Shown here piece by piece: positions 8,498 through 14,818 of a DNA stretch of 30,594 bases. Location: positions 1 to 30,594 of IMG/VR virus record IMGVR_UViG_3300027859_000057; one strand, given 5' to 3'. The stretch comes from a virus. A program made the translations under genes and the position numbers. Every line of letters starts with the position of its first letter. The stretch's first letter is position 1. The notes beneath the pieces were generated by a model, which searched no databases, was not told where the DNA came from, and saw only the letters and a list, made by a program, of their open reading frames with translations.

Positions 8498-8920
8498 TTA
8501 AAGATCCTCATATATTTCAAAAGTAATTCTGATTTGTGTTTGGAATTTCCCCTCAGTACTTTGTGAAAATACCTCAGGACCAACAGGTGGATCAAAGATG
8601 ACATTTGAAACTGTAATATTATTGTAAAGGTCTCGGAGCCTTTTGCCAATTGTAAAGTTTGCTCCAGCACCTATACCTTCTGCTGTAAATATATTTAAGA
8701 GAACCAAACCAACAACACTATTAGTAGAGTTAGCAGACCCTCCCATGGTCAGATAACTGCCTGACCCAAAACTTGTAGAACATTGAACAAAAGAGTCTTG
8801 AGCAGAAGAATCAAATGGCATATTATTAAAAACAACAGGTATAGCTGGACTGTTCGCAAGTTCTGTAGCAAGTCTTGCTTCTATCGTTTGTCTGACTGTA
8901 TTTAAATTTACTGCTGCCAT
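8498..8920 (-). CDS. U: Tail terminator-like protein
   Basis: 140 residues. The start resembles the tail terminator/DUF4128 family: NLNTVRQTIEARLATELANSPAIPVVFNNMPFD, meaning an N-terminal helix followed by a strand ending in the new position of a short loop. A later part reads GLVLLNIFTAEGIGAGANF and GKRLRDLYNN, and the end is a strand TQIRITFEIYEDL. Terminators cap the tail tube at its head-proximal end and stop polymerisation. It lies between the HK97 gp10-like protein and the tail tube protein, as in lambda (Z-U-V). Assignment rests on pattern plus synteny. Confidence 0.8.
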   Translation of the reverse strand: MAAVNLNTVRQTIEARLATELANSPAIPVVFNNMPFDSSAQDSFVQCSTSFGSGSYLTMGGSANSTNSVVGLVLLNIFTAEGIGAGANFTIGKRLRDLYNNITVSNVIFDPPVGPEVFSQSTEGKFQTQIRITFEIYEDL

Positions 8921-8922
8921 AG

Positions 8923-9267
8923 TTATATATTAAATCTATTTTGTATGTCTGTAGCTATTTGTTTGCCTATTAGTTCTGGATAACCTTTAATTGTAGTCTG
9001 CCCTTCGCCTGTTCTAAACTGTCCACCCCAACTTGGTGGCAAGCTTGTACCGTAAGCAACTGGTTCTGCATATTCTACATTTGTAAAAACAGTACCAACA
9101 AAAGGCTCTATCTTATGATCCCAAGAACCTCGCAAGTTGTTTGTAACTACTGGAGTTGCTTTTATTACTTTTTCTTTCCAAGATAAGGTTGCTCTTTCTA
9201 CAGCGTCAACAATTTCTTTTTTGAATTTGTCATCAACAATACGATTAATCCTTATTTCTCTAGCCAT
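8923..9267 (-). CDS. HK97 gp10-like tail completion/neck protein
   Basis: 114 residues, with an N-terminal helix (VDAVERATLSWKEKVIKATPV) followed by the family pattern T-x-x-LRGSW and a strand/turn VFTNVEYAEPVAYGT. The VEYA..VAYGT motif with a following aromatic/Gly segment is typical of HK97 gp10/lambda gpZ-type proteins, which join the tail to the head connector. It overlaps the upstream head-closure gene by one base and leads into the tail terminator with a two-base gap. Confidence 0.8.
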   Translation of the reverse strand: MAREIRINRIVDDKFKKEIVDAVERATLSWKEKVIKATPVVTNNLRGSWDHKIEPFVGTVFTNVEYAEPVAYGTSLPPSWGGQFRTGEGQTTIKGYPELIGKQIATDIQNRFNI

Positions 9268-9623
9268 TATGCCCTCAAGAATAATTCAAAAGTTATCGGT
9301 ATATTATTTTGTTGATTTGTTACCACAGTAATAATTTTAAAAACAACAGAAGCAACTACAACTTTATCTTTGGGTGTTGGTACAAATGTAATGTCACCAG
9401 CAGATATTGTTAGTTTTTTATCTTCTGCCTGTATTAAATCATTTACTTCAGTATTATTTATATTTTCTAATAAACCTTTTACTACAGTATCACTATTACT
9501 TTCACTCACTGCACCAGTAGCGGTATCGTAGGAGCCGTTAGTAACTTGTCTTATAGTTACACTACCTCCAAGCTTTACTAAGCTTTTAGAGGCCACTTTT
9601 TTTAATGATGATGCAAGTCCCAT
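9267..9623 (-). CDS. Head closure / head-tail joining protein
   Basis: 118 residues. The opening LKKVASKSLVKLGGSVTIRQVTNGSYDTATGAV matches the small beta-barrel head-tail joining proteins (HK97 gp7/SPP1 gp16-like pattern 'G..vtir......YD..tG.v'). The following DTVVKGLLENI and AEDKKLTISAGDITFVPTPKDKVVV strands complete the fold. Such proteins close the connector after DNA packaging and form the site for tail attachment. It is coupled to both neighbours by one-base overlaps. Confidence 0.75.
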   Translation of the reverse strand: MGLASSLKKVASKSLVKLGGSVTIRQVTNGSYDTATGAVSESNSDTVVKGLLENINNTEVNDLIQAEDKKLTISAGDITFVPTPKDKVVVASVVFKIITVVTNQQNNIPITFELFLRA

Positions 9624-9859
9624 TAGACAAGATATGCAATGACTTGACCGCTGGCCAAAGTAATACTTGTAATGATACCTTCAATCTCTGATGCCACACC
9701 CATAGTAATACCATTAACAGTTGATGAACCATTCTCTGTAATTACTTCAGATACAAGAGTCACTTCTGCGGCAGCAAGACAATGAATCTTACCAAACCTT
9801 CCAGTATGTGCATTTGTGTCTGTGATAATAATTGCGGCTGGGTAGTTGTAGTTTCCCAT
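9623..9859 (-). CDS. Small beta-rich structural protein, unassigned
   Basis: 78 residues, beginning MGNYNYPAAIIITDTNAHTG and ending ITSITLASGQVIAYLV. It is almost entirely short beta strands with Ala, Thr, Val and Gly. An ASGQVIAY-type C-terminal strand is common in small phage virion proteins. It lies between the connector protein and head closure protein, has a good Shine-Dalgarno (AGGAG about 9 bases before ATG) and is four bases from the upstream gene. A decoration, fibre-base or connector-associated protein would fit; I cannot choose among them. Confidence 0.65.
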   Translation of the reverse strand: MGNYNYPAAIIITDTNAHTGRFGKIHCLAAAEVTLVSEVITENGSSTVNGITMGVASEIEGIITSITLASGQVIAYLV

Positions 9860-9863
9860 TTAG

Positions 9864-10424
9864 TTAACTCCTTTTAATAGCGACATTGCCGGGTCCACTT
9901 ATTCGTAGACCAGTAAAGTACCGTTCAAATAGTGGTGGTACTCTATCAGCACCAACAGCACCATAAAAATTAGGCTCTACATCAAGACTACCAAGTTTTA
10001 CCTTTTTGTAATCTTCAAGTCCTGATAATCCTAACCCATCTCGATTGTTATTCAAGTAAACAGCTAATATAACTTGTGCTTTTTTAACTTGTTCTGGTAT
10101 CTCTGTTTCAGAAAAATAATCTGTTGATATACGAAAAGGAAAGCCAACAGAATAAGTATTGATATATGTATCTGGTTTTCGTACACCTTGGCGAGGCCAT
10201 TGTAATGCTTGTGTATTAGTAACCCTTGCTCCTAAAAATCTTTCTCGGTCAACTCTAACTGCAGCAGTAAATAAAGCTCTGTTTTTATTATCATTACTAG
10301 AACCATCCCACGCAGAAACATCATCATCAAGTATTAAACCTTCAACAATAGAATTAGCCGCATCTAAAGTGACATAACTATTAGCTGAAGCACTACCTAC
10401 TGTCGCTGTTATTGTTATCGCCAT
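9864..10424 (-). CDS. Head-tail connector/adaptor protein (DnaT-like-named family)
   Basis: 186 residues, starting MAITITATVGSASANSYVTLDAAN. This opening, the all-helical body and the LQWPRQGV motif near residues 80-87 match the phage family often labelled 'putative DnaT-like ssDNA-binding protein'. By position that family corresponds to the head-tail adaptor attached to the portal (gp6/gp15-like). A helix with VKKAQVILAVYLNNN follows, and the C-terminus ends near GPGNVAIKRS. The label DnaT-like should not be read as a replication function here. It is located after the capsid genes and before head closure, consistent with an adaptor. Confidence 0.75.
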   Translation of the reverse strand: MAITITATVGSASANSYVTLDAANSIVEGLILDDDVSAWDGSSNDNKNRALFTAAVRVDRERFLGARVTNTQALQWPRQGVRKPDTYINTYSVGFPFRISTDYFSETEIPEQVKKAQVILAVYLNNNRDGLGLSGLEDYKKVKLGSLDVEPNFYGAVGADRVPPLFERYFTGLRISGPGNVAIKRS

Positions 10425-10527
10425 TTTTTAACTTAGGTTTTCGTTTGCGTTTTGTTTTGGGTTGAACAGAAGCCACCGCTTTGGCAGCTTCTTGTTCTTT
10501 TTTTCGCTTAAAAGCAAATAACCCCAT
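10393..10527 (-). CDS. Small basic protein, 44 residues, unknown
   Basis: The frame starts MGLFAFKRKKEQEAAKAVAS and continues with a Lys/Arg-rich stretch (QPKTKRKRKPKLKNG). Its ATG overlaps the stop of the beta-rich head accessory gene in a TAATG junction, and its 3' end overlaps the connector start by 32 bases. The overlap arrangement and clear coding-like composition argue that it is translated. A short hydrophobic N-terminal tip precedes a strongly basic body. Function unknown; charge suggests contact with DNA or with an acidic virion surface. Confidence 0.55.
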   Translation of the reverse strand: MGLFAFKRKKEQEAAKAVASVQPKTKRKRKPKLKNGDNNNSDSR

Positions 10528-10892
10528 TAACCAGCCTTAAGGATTTGGTAGTTAAGTACGATTGCTTCGCCTAATGAACCGCCAGATACGTTAGTAACTG
10601 TGATTGCAAAAGATCCAGCAGCAATAGTATTAGCTTGCACTAAATATGCGCCTGCTGTTCCACCACTTGCGTGATTAACAATAACAACATCACTTGCAGT
10701 ACATTTTGTGTTTGTAACTGCAAAAGATACTTCAGCCGCTGCTGCAAGAGCCGCGTCATCCATTGTTATAACACCAGCCACTTTACTTAAAGTGACACCT
10801 GTAGCTTTACTTGTTGCCTGCGTAACTGATCCTGTTTGATCTGAACTAACTCCAAGAGCCGTTCCCGCAGTAGCTTCAAAAACTGATGGCAT
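10527..10892 (-). CDS. Beta-rich head accessory / putative decoration protein
   Basis: 121 residues, dominated by Ala, Val, Thr and Gly, with alternating strands. Motifs include SKATGVTLSKVAGVITM, LAAAAEVSFAVTNTK and DVVIVNHASGGTAGAYL, then GSFAITVTNVSGGSLGEA and a final hydrophobic strand. It lies immediately after the major capsid gene (13-base gap), the usual place for decoration or head-stabilising proteins. I associate this strand pattern with virion proteins of many environmental phages, but the family has no name I can give with certainty. It carries a plausible AAGG ribosome site upstream. Confidence 0.7.
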   Translation of the reverse strand: MPSVFEATAGTALGVSSDQTGSVTQATSKATGVTLSKVAGVITMDDAALAAAAEVSFAVTNTKCTASDVVIVNHASGGTAGAYLVQANTIAAGSFAITVTNVSGGSLGEAIVLNYQILKAG

Positions 10893-10905
10893 AATTTAGT
10901 TACCT

Positions 10906-11937
10906 TTAGTCTTGTGTTGATACGTTAGTTGCCCTAACTATACCAATGTTTTTTGTCTCGTAGACTTTCGACCATTTGCCTACTGTTGCCAACTCTGCTC
11001 TAGTTGGGTTTACATCTGTTGTTGCCCACTTTGAACCAACTGGGTGGTAGCAATAATGAAGGTCAATAGCCATAGCATCAGATTTAGCCAAAATGTCTCT
11101 GTCTGTCTCTGTTGTTAAACCAGCTTGCTCTCCACTAGCAACTGCGCCTTGAGTAAAGAAGTATGTACTGTACTCTGTAGATGAACCACTACCAACAGTA
11201 GAAACATCATCAGAAACAATAACTCTTAAACCACAATATGTAGGAACAGTATCGTTTCCAGCGCCATAAGCAGGGGCAATAGTACCACCAGAAGCAGTAG
11301 CAGAACCTCCGTTACCATCAGATGCAAGAACATAGTCAACCATTTTTCTCTCAACGAGATCGTAGTAAACCTTACTGTGCATACAAACAGCAGTTAGCTT
11401 GTCGCCTTGATCGCCAAGAATAGCTTTTGCTTTTGCAACGTGTCTTGGAGAAAGAACAGTTGGAGTATCACCAGATCCACCATCTATTGTTAAACCAAAA
11501 AATGCTGCGTTGGAATCTGTTGTATTAACAGAACCGAAAACACCATCAAGACAAGAAAGTAAATCTTTTTGTCTTTGGTTTGCTATATAAGCACCAATCT
11601 TTTGACCGATTGCAGCCATTGGGTCTGACCCTGCTGCTAATGCTGCCAAATCTCTAGATTCAAATGCACGACCACGATGTAAAATAACTCCAACTTGTTT
11701 GTCAGTAGAAATTTTACCGGGTGTTAATGAAGATGAATCAGATAAAACCTCAAAGTCTCCGCTTAAGTTAGCTGAGAAAAAAGGTACGTTTACGAAATCA
11801 CCACCCTCTGTTGCATTTAGCTCAGCCATAGGTGCAACCACACCGCTTGCGAGAAAAGAATCTCGTGCAGTAGTTTGCTCTATGACATAAGGCGTAAATA
11901 TCTCAGGGATGATAATATCACTCCTTAGAACTGCCAT
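10906..11937 (-). CDS. Major capsid protein (gp13-like)
   Basis: 343 residues. The opening LRSDIIIPEIFTPYVIEQT and the conserved middle (RGRAFESRDLAALAAGSDPM, then IGQKIGAYIANQRQKDLL) match the 'major capsid protein 13-like' group of HK97-fold shells. Further signs are TDSNAAFFGLTIDGG, the helix with PRHVAKAKAILGDQGDKLTAV (residues ~160-180), and a C-terminal HPVGSKW...NPTRAELATVGKWSKVYE segment. No N-terminal delta domain is visible; a separate scaffold gene lies just upstream. A promoter-like sequence and a structured leader precede it (11938-12039), which would allow higher expression than its operon neighbours. Confidence 0.88.
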   Translation of the reverse strand: MAVLRSDIIIPEIFTPYVIEQTTARDSFLASGVVAPMAELNATEGGDFVNVPFFSANLSGDFEVLSDSSSLTPGKISTDKQVGVILHRGRAFESRDLAALAAGSDPMAAIGQKIGAYIANQRQKDLLSCLDGVFGSVNTTDSNAAFFGLTIDGGSGDTPTVLSPRHVAKAKAILGDQGDKLTAVCMHSKVYYDLVERKMVDYVLASDGNGGSATASGGTIAPAYGAGNDTVPTYCGLRVIVSDDVSTVGSGSSTEYSTYFFTQGAVASGEQAGLTTETDRDILAKSDAMAIDLHYCYHPVGSKWATTDVNPTRAELATVGKWSKVYETKNIGIVRATNVSTQD

Positions 11938-11966
11938 AAGTCCACAAATTTAAAATTTAACGGTGT

Positions 11967-12001
11967 GGGCGTAACCCTATATGGCTCTGCGTAGCTTTGC
12001 C
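11967..12001 (-). other. Structured leader of the capsid gene mRNA
   Basis: Within the 75-base gap before the capsid gene the minus strand holds two small inverted repeats. One is GGC-aaa-GC-tac-GC-aga-GCC (11983-12001), which starts at the predicted transcript 5' end. The other is GGG-TTACG-CCC (11967-11977). Neither is followed by a T-run, so neither looks like an intrinsic terminator. A stabilising or translation-controlling leader is the simplest reading. Confidence 0.4.
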
Positions 12002-12009
12002 TTTGTTCT

Positions 12010-12039
12010 ATACTAGCGTGTTTTGGCTATATCTCTCAA
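12010..12039 (-). promoter_or_regulatory. Predicted sigma70-like promoter for the capsid gene
   Basis: On the minus strand TTGAGA (12034-12039; five of six match to TTGACA) is separated by 18 bases from TAGTAT (12010-12015; four of six match to TATAAT). The element overlaps the 3' end of the scaffold gene, and transcription would start near 12003, just before the leader hairpin and capsid gene. Based only on consensus matching. Confidence 0.45.
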
Positions 12040-12702
12040 CTTTTGCCATGTTTCTTTGCCATGAACTTTATAAATGCGTCCTTGTTCTCCTAAATTTTCT
12101 GTTTCTCTAAGGAAAGGTTTTATCATATCTTCAGAAAAACTTGTTGAAGATGGTCTAGAAATAGGAGCACCTCCACCACTTATCGGTTTGTTTTTTAACA
12201 AGTAAGGCTTTTCTTTTTCTAATTTATTTTTTACATATTCTGCTACTGGTAATTGTTCATACCCATCTACCACAACAGGCTGACCATCTTTAATTTGTAT
12301 TTGGTCTTTAGGTACTAAATTATTTAATACCAACTCTGGATCGTGTGTTATTTCAGACAAAGCTTGTATTGCTGGTGTTATCAATTCCAGTTCTTTGTTT
12401 CTTGCTTCTAAGGTTTCTATTCTTTTTTTATCTTCAGCAGAACGATCTCGGTACTGTTGTTCAAGTGCTTGTGTAGCTTCTGTGTACTTCCCTTCACTTT
12501 CTAATTTTTCTTGATCTACTTTTTGTTTAAATGCTAACAAAGCATCATAATCTTCTGGTACAACCTTTTCTTCTTTTTGATTTTTTAACTTACCTATAAG
12601 TTCGTAGTTTTTTTGCTCTAACTTTTTGACTGATTCTTTTAACTGTTCAAGTTCGTTAGGGTTAACAGGTGGCGTAGCCACTGTTTCGTTTTCTTCTGAC
12701 AT
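12013..12702 (-). CDS. Head scaffolding protein
   Basis: 229 residues, very rich in Glu, Lys and Gln. An N-terminal coiled coil (about 15-100: PNELEQLKESVKKLEQKNYEL and so on, with heptad-like Leu spacing) is followed by ELITPAIQALSEITHDPELVLNNLVPKDQI. That acidic helical pattern, rigid rod then a short 'P.dqI' segment, is typical of phage minor structural GP20/scaffold proteins that template capsid assembly and then leave. A Pro/Gly/Ser linker (GGGAPISRPSS) leads to a C-terminal basic helix (~200-229) that would bind the capsid protein. It directly precedes the capsid gene. Confidence 0.83.
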   Translation of the reverse strand: MSEENETVATPPVNPNELEQLKESVKKLEQKNYELIGKLKNQKEEKVVPEDYDALLAFKQKVDQEKLESEGKYTEATQALEQQYRDRSAEDKKRIETLEARNKELELITPAIQALSEITHDPELVLNNLVPKDQIQIKDGQPVVVDGYEQLPVAEYVKNKLEKEKPYLLKNKPISGGGAPISRPSSTSFSEDMIKPFLRETENLGEQGRIYKVHGKETWQKLRDIAKTR

Positions 12703-12741
12703 AAATAAAGCGTAGCCTTTTTTTTATTTAATATATCAAAA

Positions 12742-13023
12742 TTATGACCATTTGACTTTATTCGCCCAAAAAGCTGCACTTGTTTTACCTTTTGCAATAT
12801 TTTTTGCGTGTCTAGCCTTAAAGGATCTTCTTTTTGCTTTATCTGCATCTGACTCGCCTTTTCTTGGCTTTTTAGTTTGTGCGCCCTGCATACCAAAACG
12901 TATTAATTTAAATCCATCTCCTTGTTTAATAACAACAGCATGGCTCTTACCACTCTTATGATTTGGTGTTCTAATTGGTTTATCAACACCAACAAATGTA
13001 TGTCCACCTCTTTCAATAGCCAT
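12742..13023 (-). CDS. Small basic conserved phage protein (RFGMQGAQ / KGKTSAAFWANKVKW type)
   Basis: 93 residues, strongly basic. Distinctive parts are RTPNHKSGKSHAVVIKQGDG, LIRFGMQGAQT, a Lys-rich GESDADKAKRRSFKARHAKNI and the end GKTSAAFWANKVKWS. I recognise this kind of sequence from many marine phage genomes, usually as 'hypothetical protein'. It starts in a TAATG overlap with the next small basic gene and ends 39 bases before the scaffold gene. The position inside the head module suggests a minor virion or packaging-associated DNA-binding role, but that is inference. A longer frame in another phase (12639-12896) lacks this conserved pattern and was not called. Confidence 0.75.
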   Translation of the reverse strand: MAIERGGHTFVGVDKPIRTPNHKSGKSHAVVIKQGDGFKLIRFGMQGAQTKKPRKGESDADKAKRRSFKARHAKNIAKGKTSAAFWANKVKWS

Positions 13024-13274
13024 TATTTTCTATAACTCCTATAAATAGCCATATCAACTGTTCTTGCTTTATCTCCTCTCATATAACTATTAACTCTGCC
13101 CATAGCCCAAGCAGCCATTGGTACATTTCTAGATCCACCAGACAAATAAGCACCTTGTCCTTTTCTGTAAACTTTTGCAAGTTCACCATATTTAAACTTA
13201 GTGCCTTCAGCCTTTTTTTTAAGGCTATTTTTTGTTGCGGCGCTTAGTGGTTTTCTTCTGCTTTTTTGTGACAT
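13023..13274 (-). CDS. Small basic protein with GxGAYxSGGSR / WAMGRVNSYxxGxKAR motif
   Basis: 83 residues from the ATG at 13274 (a TTG three codons upstream is possible but has less support). The core reads YRKGQGAYLSGGSRN, then AAWAMGRVNSYMRGDKARTVD. Short proteins with this Gly-Ala-Tyr...Ser-Gly-Ser-Arg followed by Trp-Ala...Arg-Val-Asn-Ser...Lys-Ala-Arg pattern occur in cyanophages, other marine phages and some large algal viruses, so the fold is old and widespread but of unknown function. It lies within a run of lysine-rich mini-genes between MuF and scaffold genes; overlap with the upstream gene is 50 bases. Confidence 0.7.
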   Translation of the reverse strand: MSQKSRRKPLSAATKNSLKKKAEGTKFKYGELAKVYRKGQGAYLSGGSRNVPMAAWAMGRVNSYMRGDKARTVDMAIYRSYRK

Positions 13275-13449
13275 CTTGAGCAACCCTTGATTTTTGTACA
13301 GCTTTTATATCAATAAATGCACCTTTTTTATAAAGTGCTGCTGTTCTTTTTATTTCAGCGGCCTTTGCCGATCTATTCTTTGAACCCGACAAGTATTTTT
13401 TTGGAATACCTGTTTTTTTATCTTTAGGAACCTTTCTTAGCTTTGGCAT
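13225..13449 (-). CDS. Lysine-rich small protein, 74 residues
   Basis: Starts with ATG at 13449: MPKLRKVPKDKKTGIPKKYL, then GSKNRSAKAAEIKRTAALYKKG and a very basic C-terminus (KKQKKTTKRRNKK). About one third of residues are Lys or Arg. It overlaps the downstream gene by 50 bases and the upstream 31-residue frame by 26 bases. The 'IPKKYLSGSKNRSAKAAEIKRT' pattern looks conserved-protein-like rather than random. No named family can be given; nucleic-acid or capsid-interior binding is plausible from charge. Confidence 0.6.
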   Translation of the reverse strand: MPKLRKVPKDKKTGIPKKYLSGSKNRSAKAAEIKRTAALYKKGAFIDIKAVQKSRVAQDVTKKQKKTTKRRNKK

Positions 13450-13519
13450 TTTTCTTAGGTTTACAAGTTTGGGCTGCCTGTTTTGCTTCAGACAATTTTT
13501 CTGCTAATGTTTTCGCCAT
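13424..13519 (-). CDS. Lysine-rich mini-protein, 31 residues
   Basis: A short frame MAKTLAEKLSEAKQAAQTCK followed by a Lys/Ala-rich end. Its ATG shares an A with the stop codon of the next upstream mini-gene (TAATG), and its 3' end overlaps the following lysine-rich gene. The first 17 residues form a clear amphipathic helix. Too short for family recognition; called because of the coupled start and because it is part of a series of adjacent basic mini-genes. Confidence 0.45.
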   Translation of the reverse strand: MAKTLAEKLSEAKQAAQTCKPKKNAKAKKGS

Positions 13520-13605
13520 TACTTTTTACCACCTTTTTTTACTTTCTTTTTCTTTTTAGGCGGTCTGCCTACTTTGGAACCATAAGTTCCTTTTCCCATG
13601 GGCAT
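13519..13605 (-). CDS. Mini-protein MPMGKGTYGSKVGRPPKKK-type, 28 residues
   Basis: The frame reads MPMGKGTYGSKVGRPPKK and ends in a Lys/Gly tail. The 'GKGTYGSKVGRPPKK' string is one I have met repeatedly as a tiny hypothetical protein in environmental phage genomes, which makes translation likely despite the length. The GRP-P-KKKK part resembles an AT-hook (minor-groove DNA binding, core GRP). It is the first of the basic mini-gene series after the MuF gene and is coupled to the next frame by TAATG. A role on packaged DNA is a guess. Confidence 0.6.
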   Translation of the reverse strand: MPMGKGTYGSKVGRPPKKKKKVKKGGKK

Positions 13606-13639
13606 AGTTTTAAAGCAACTACATTAATAATAACTGTTT

Positions 13640-14815
13640 TTATGCCTTAGGGTATTTTTCAATTAGTTTTTTTAAACTTAGCTCTGTACCGTCATCTTTA
13701 ATAATTAACCGCAAAGCCTCTCTCGGACTCTTTCTTTTTTTATCAATTAGATAATTAAAAAACTTTTTTTTATTTCCTAATGCTTTCTCTTGTATCGAAG
13801 GATTATCTTTTAACCACGTTGCATAATTAGTATTTTGCGGAACTCTACCAGTTGCACTCGGTCTAGTATCAGGGAACTTTCGTCTTAAATCATCATCATC
13901 AATAATAGGAACAGTGGTTGATCTACAATTAAAATGCTGTGGTGGTAATGGTCCTTCGTTATATTTAAATGTTCTACCATCTAAGTTTCCACAGATGGTA
14001 CTTGTTCTTGCATCTAAAGTTGCAACATATTCATACCTTTGAGTAACATTTCCATTAGAAGCATATGAAGCTTGACTTACCGCATTTTGTACTTGGTTAA
14101 CAGAAGTTCTAACAATAGTCATAACTTGCGTGTTAGCTAGTTTCATTCCATCGCCAGCAGCTAATCTCTGTGCCTTGGCAGTCATCTCTTGATTACGACC
14201 AAACTGCAAACGACCTCTTAATCTTTTTGCAATCTTTGGTATAGATTCGCCTTCTGTAATACCAATACGAATCTGACTTGATATTAGTTCTGTCTGTTTT
14301 TTAGAAATACCACGAAATGCTTTTGATACAACTTCGCCACTAGGTAATGTAATAGCAGAACCTTTAGCAGCAGTAAGGTTAAATGTTCTTTGGACAGTTG
14401 ATTCTAAATTATTTGGTAGGGTTAATATATTTACTTCTGTTGGATCAGTCATAACAATACTTCTTGCAAAGTCTGGTGAGACTTGTACTGTATTAACACC
14501 AACAGCACCTACTGGTAAAACTTTTTGTAATTCATCAGCAATAAAACCAGATTGAAATACAGCTAAACTTTGTAGTTCATCAACCATCAAAGCAGAACTA
14601 CTTGTAGACCAAGTTTCCAAACTTTCTTTCATTTGTACCAACATAGCCCTTATTCTTGCTACTGTTGCTGGTGCTGTTACTTCATCAATAGTTGCTAATT
14701 TATTCGTTAAATCTAAAATTACATTGTTGTAATTCGTAATAATTCTACGAGCAACTTGGTTGCTGTAGCGGTTTAAGTCAATCGCCTCTCTGTAAAAAGT
14801 TTCTGGTGTTGACAT
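13640..14815 (-). CDS. SPP1 gp7/MuF-like minor head protein
   Basis: 391 residues. The C-terminal MuF/phage head morphogenesis domain is clear: TLDARTSTICGNLDGRTF, then PPQHFNCRSTTVP (residues ~265-310), containing the conserved Cys, Asp and His-x-Asn-Cys-Arg-Ser pattern. The N-terminal two thirds is helical with a basic segment around residues 195-225 (RIGITEGESIPKIAKRLRGR). Proteins of this family bind the portal and enter the procapsid; in SPP1 they help DNA ejection. It begins just after the portal stop codon (three-base gap). There is no toxin or ADP-ribosyltransferase domain fused to it. Confidence 0.88.
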   Translation of the reverse strand: MSTPETFYREAIDLNRYSNQVARRIITNYNNVILDLTNKLATIDEVTAPATVARIRAMLVQMKESLETWSTSSSALMVDELQSLAVFQSGFIADELQKVLPVGAVGVNTVQVSPDFARSIVMTDPTEVNILTLPNNLESTVQRTFNLTAAKGSAITLPSGEVVSKAFRGISKKQTELISSQIRIGITEGESIPKIAKRLRGRLQFGRNQEMTAKAQRLAAGDGMKLANTQVMTIVRTSVNQVQNAVSQASYASNGNVTQRYEYVATLDARTSTICGNLDGRTFKYNEGPLPPQHFNCRSTTVPIIDDDDLRRKFPDTRPSATGRVPQNTNYATWLKDNPSIQEKALGNKKKFFNYLIDKKRKSPREALRLIIKDDGTELSLKKLIEKYPKA

Positions 14816-14818
14816 TGA

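Noticed and set aside
12639-12896. An 85-residue leftward frame overlapping the scaffold and the 93-residue basic protein gene
   Set aside because: The overlapping 93-residue frame has a conserved-looking sequence and a coupled TAATG start; this frame only mirrors it with biased Lys/Gln composition.
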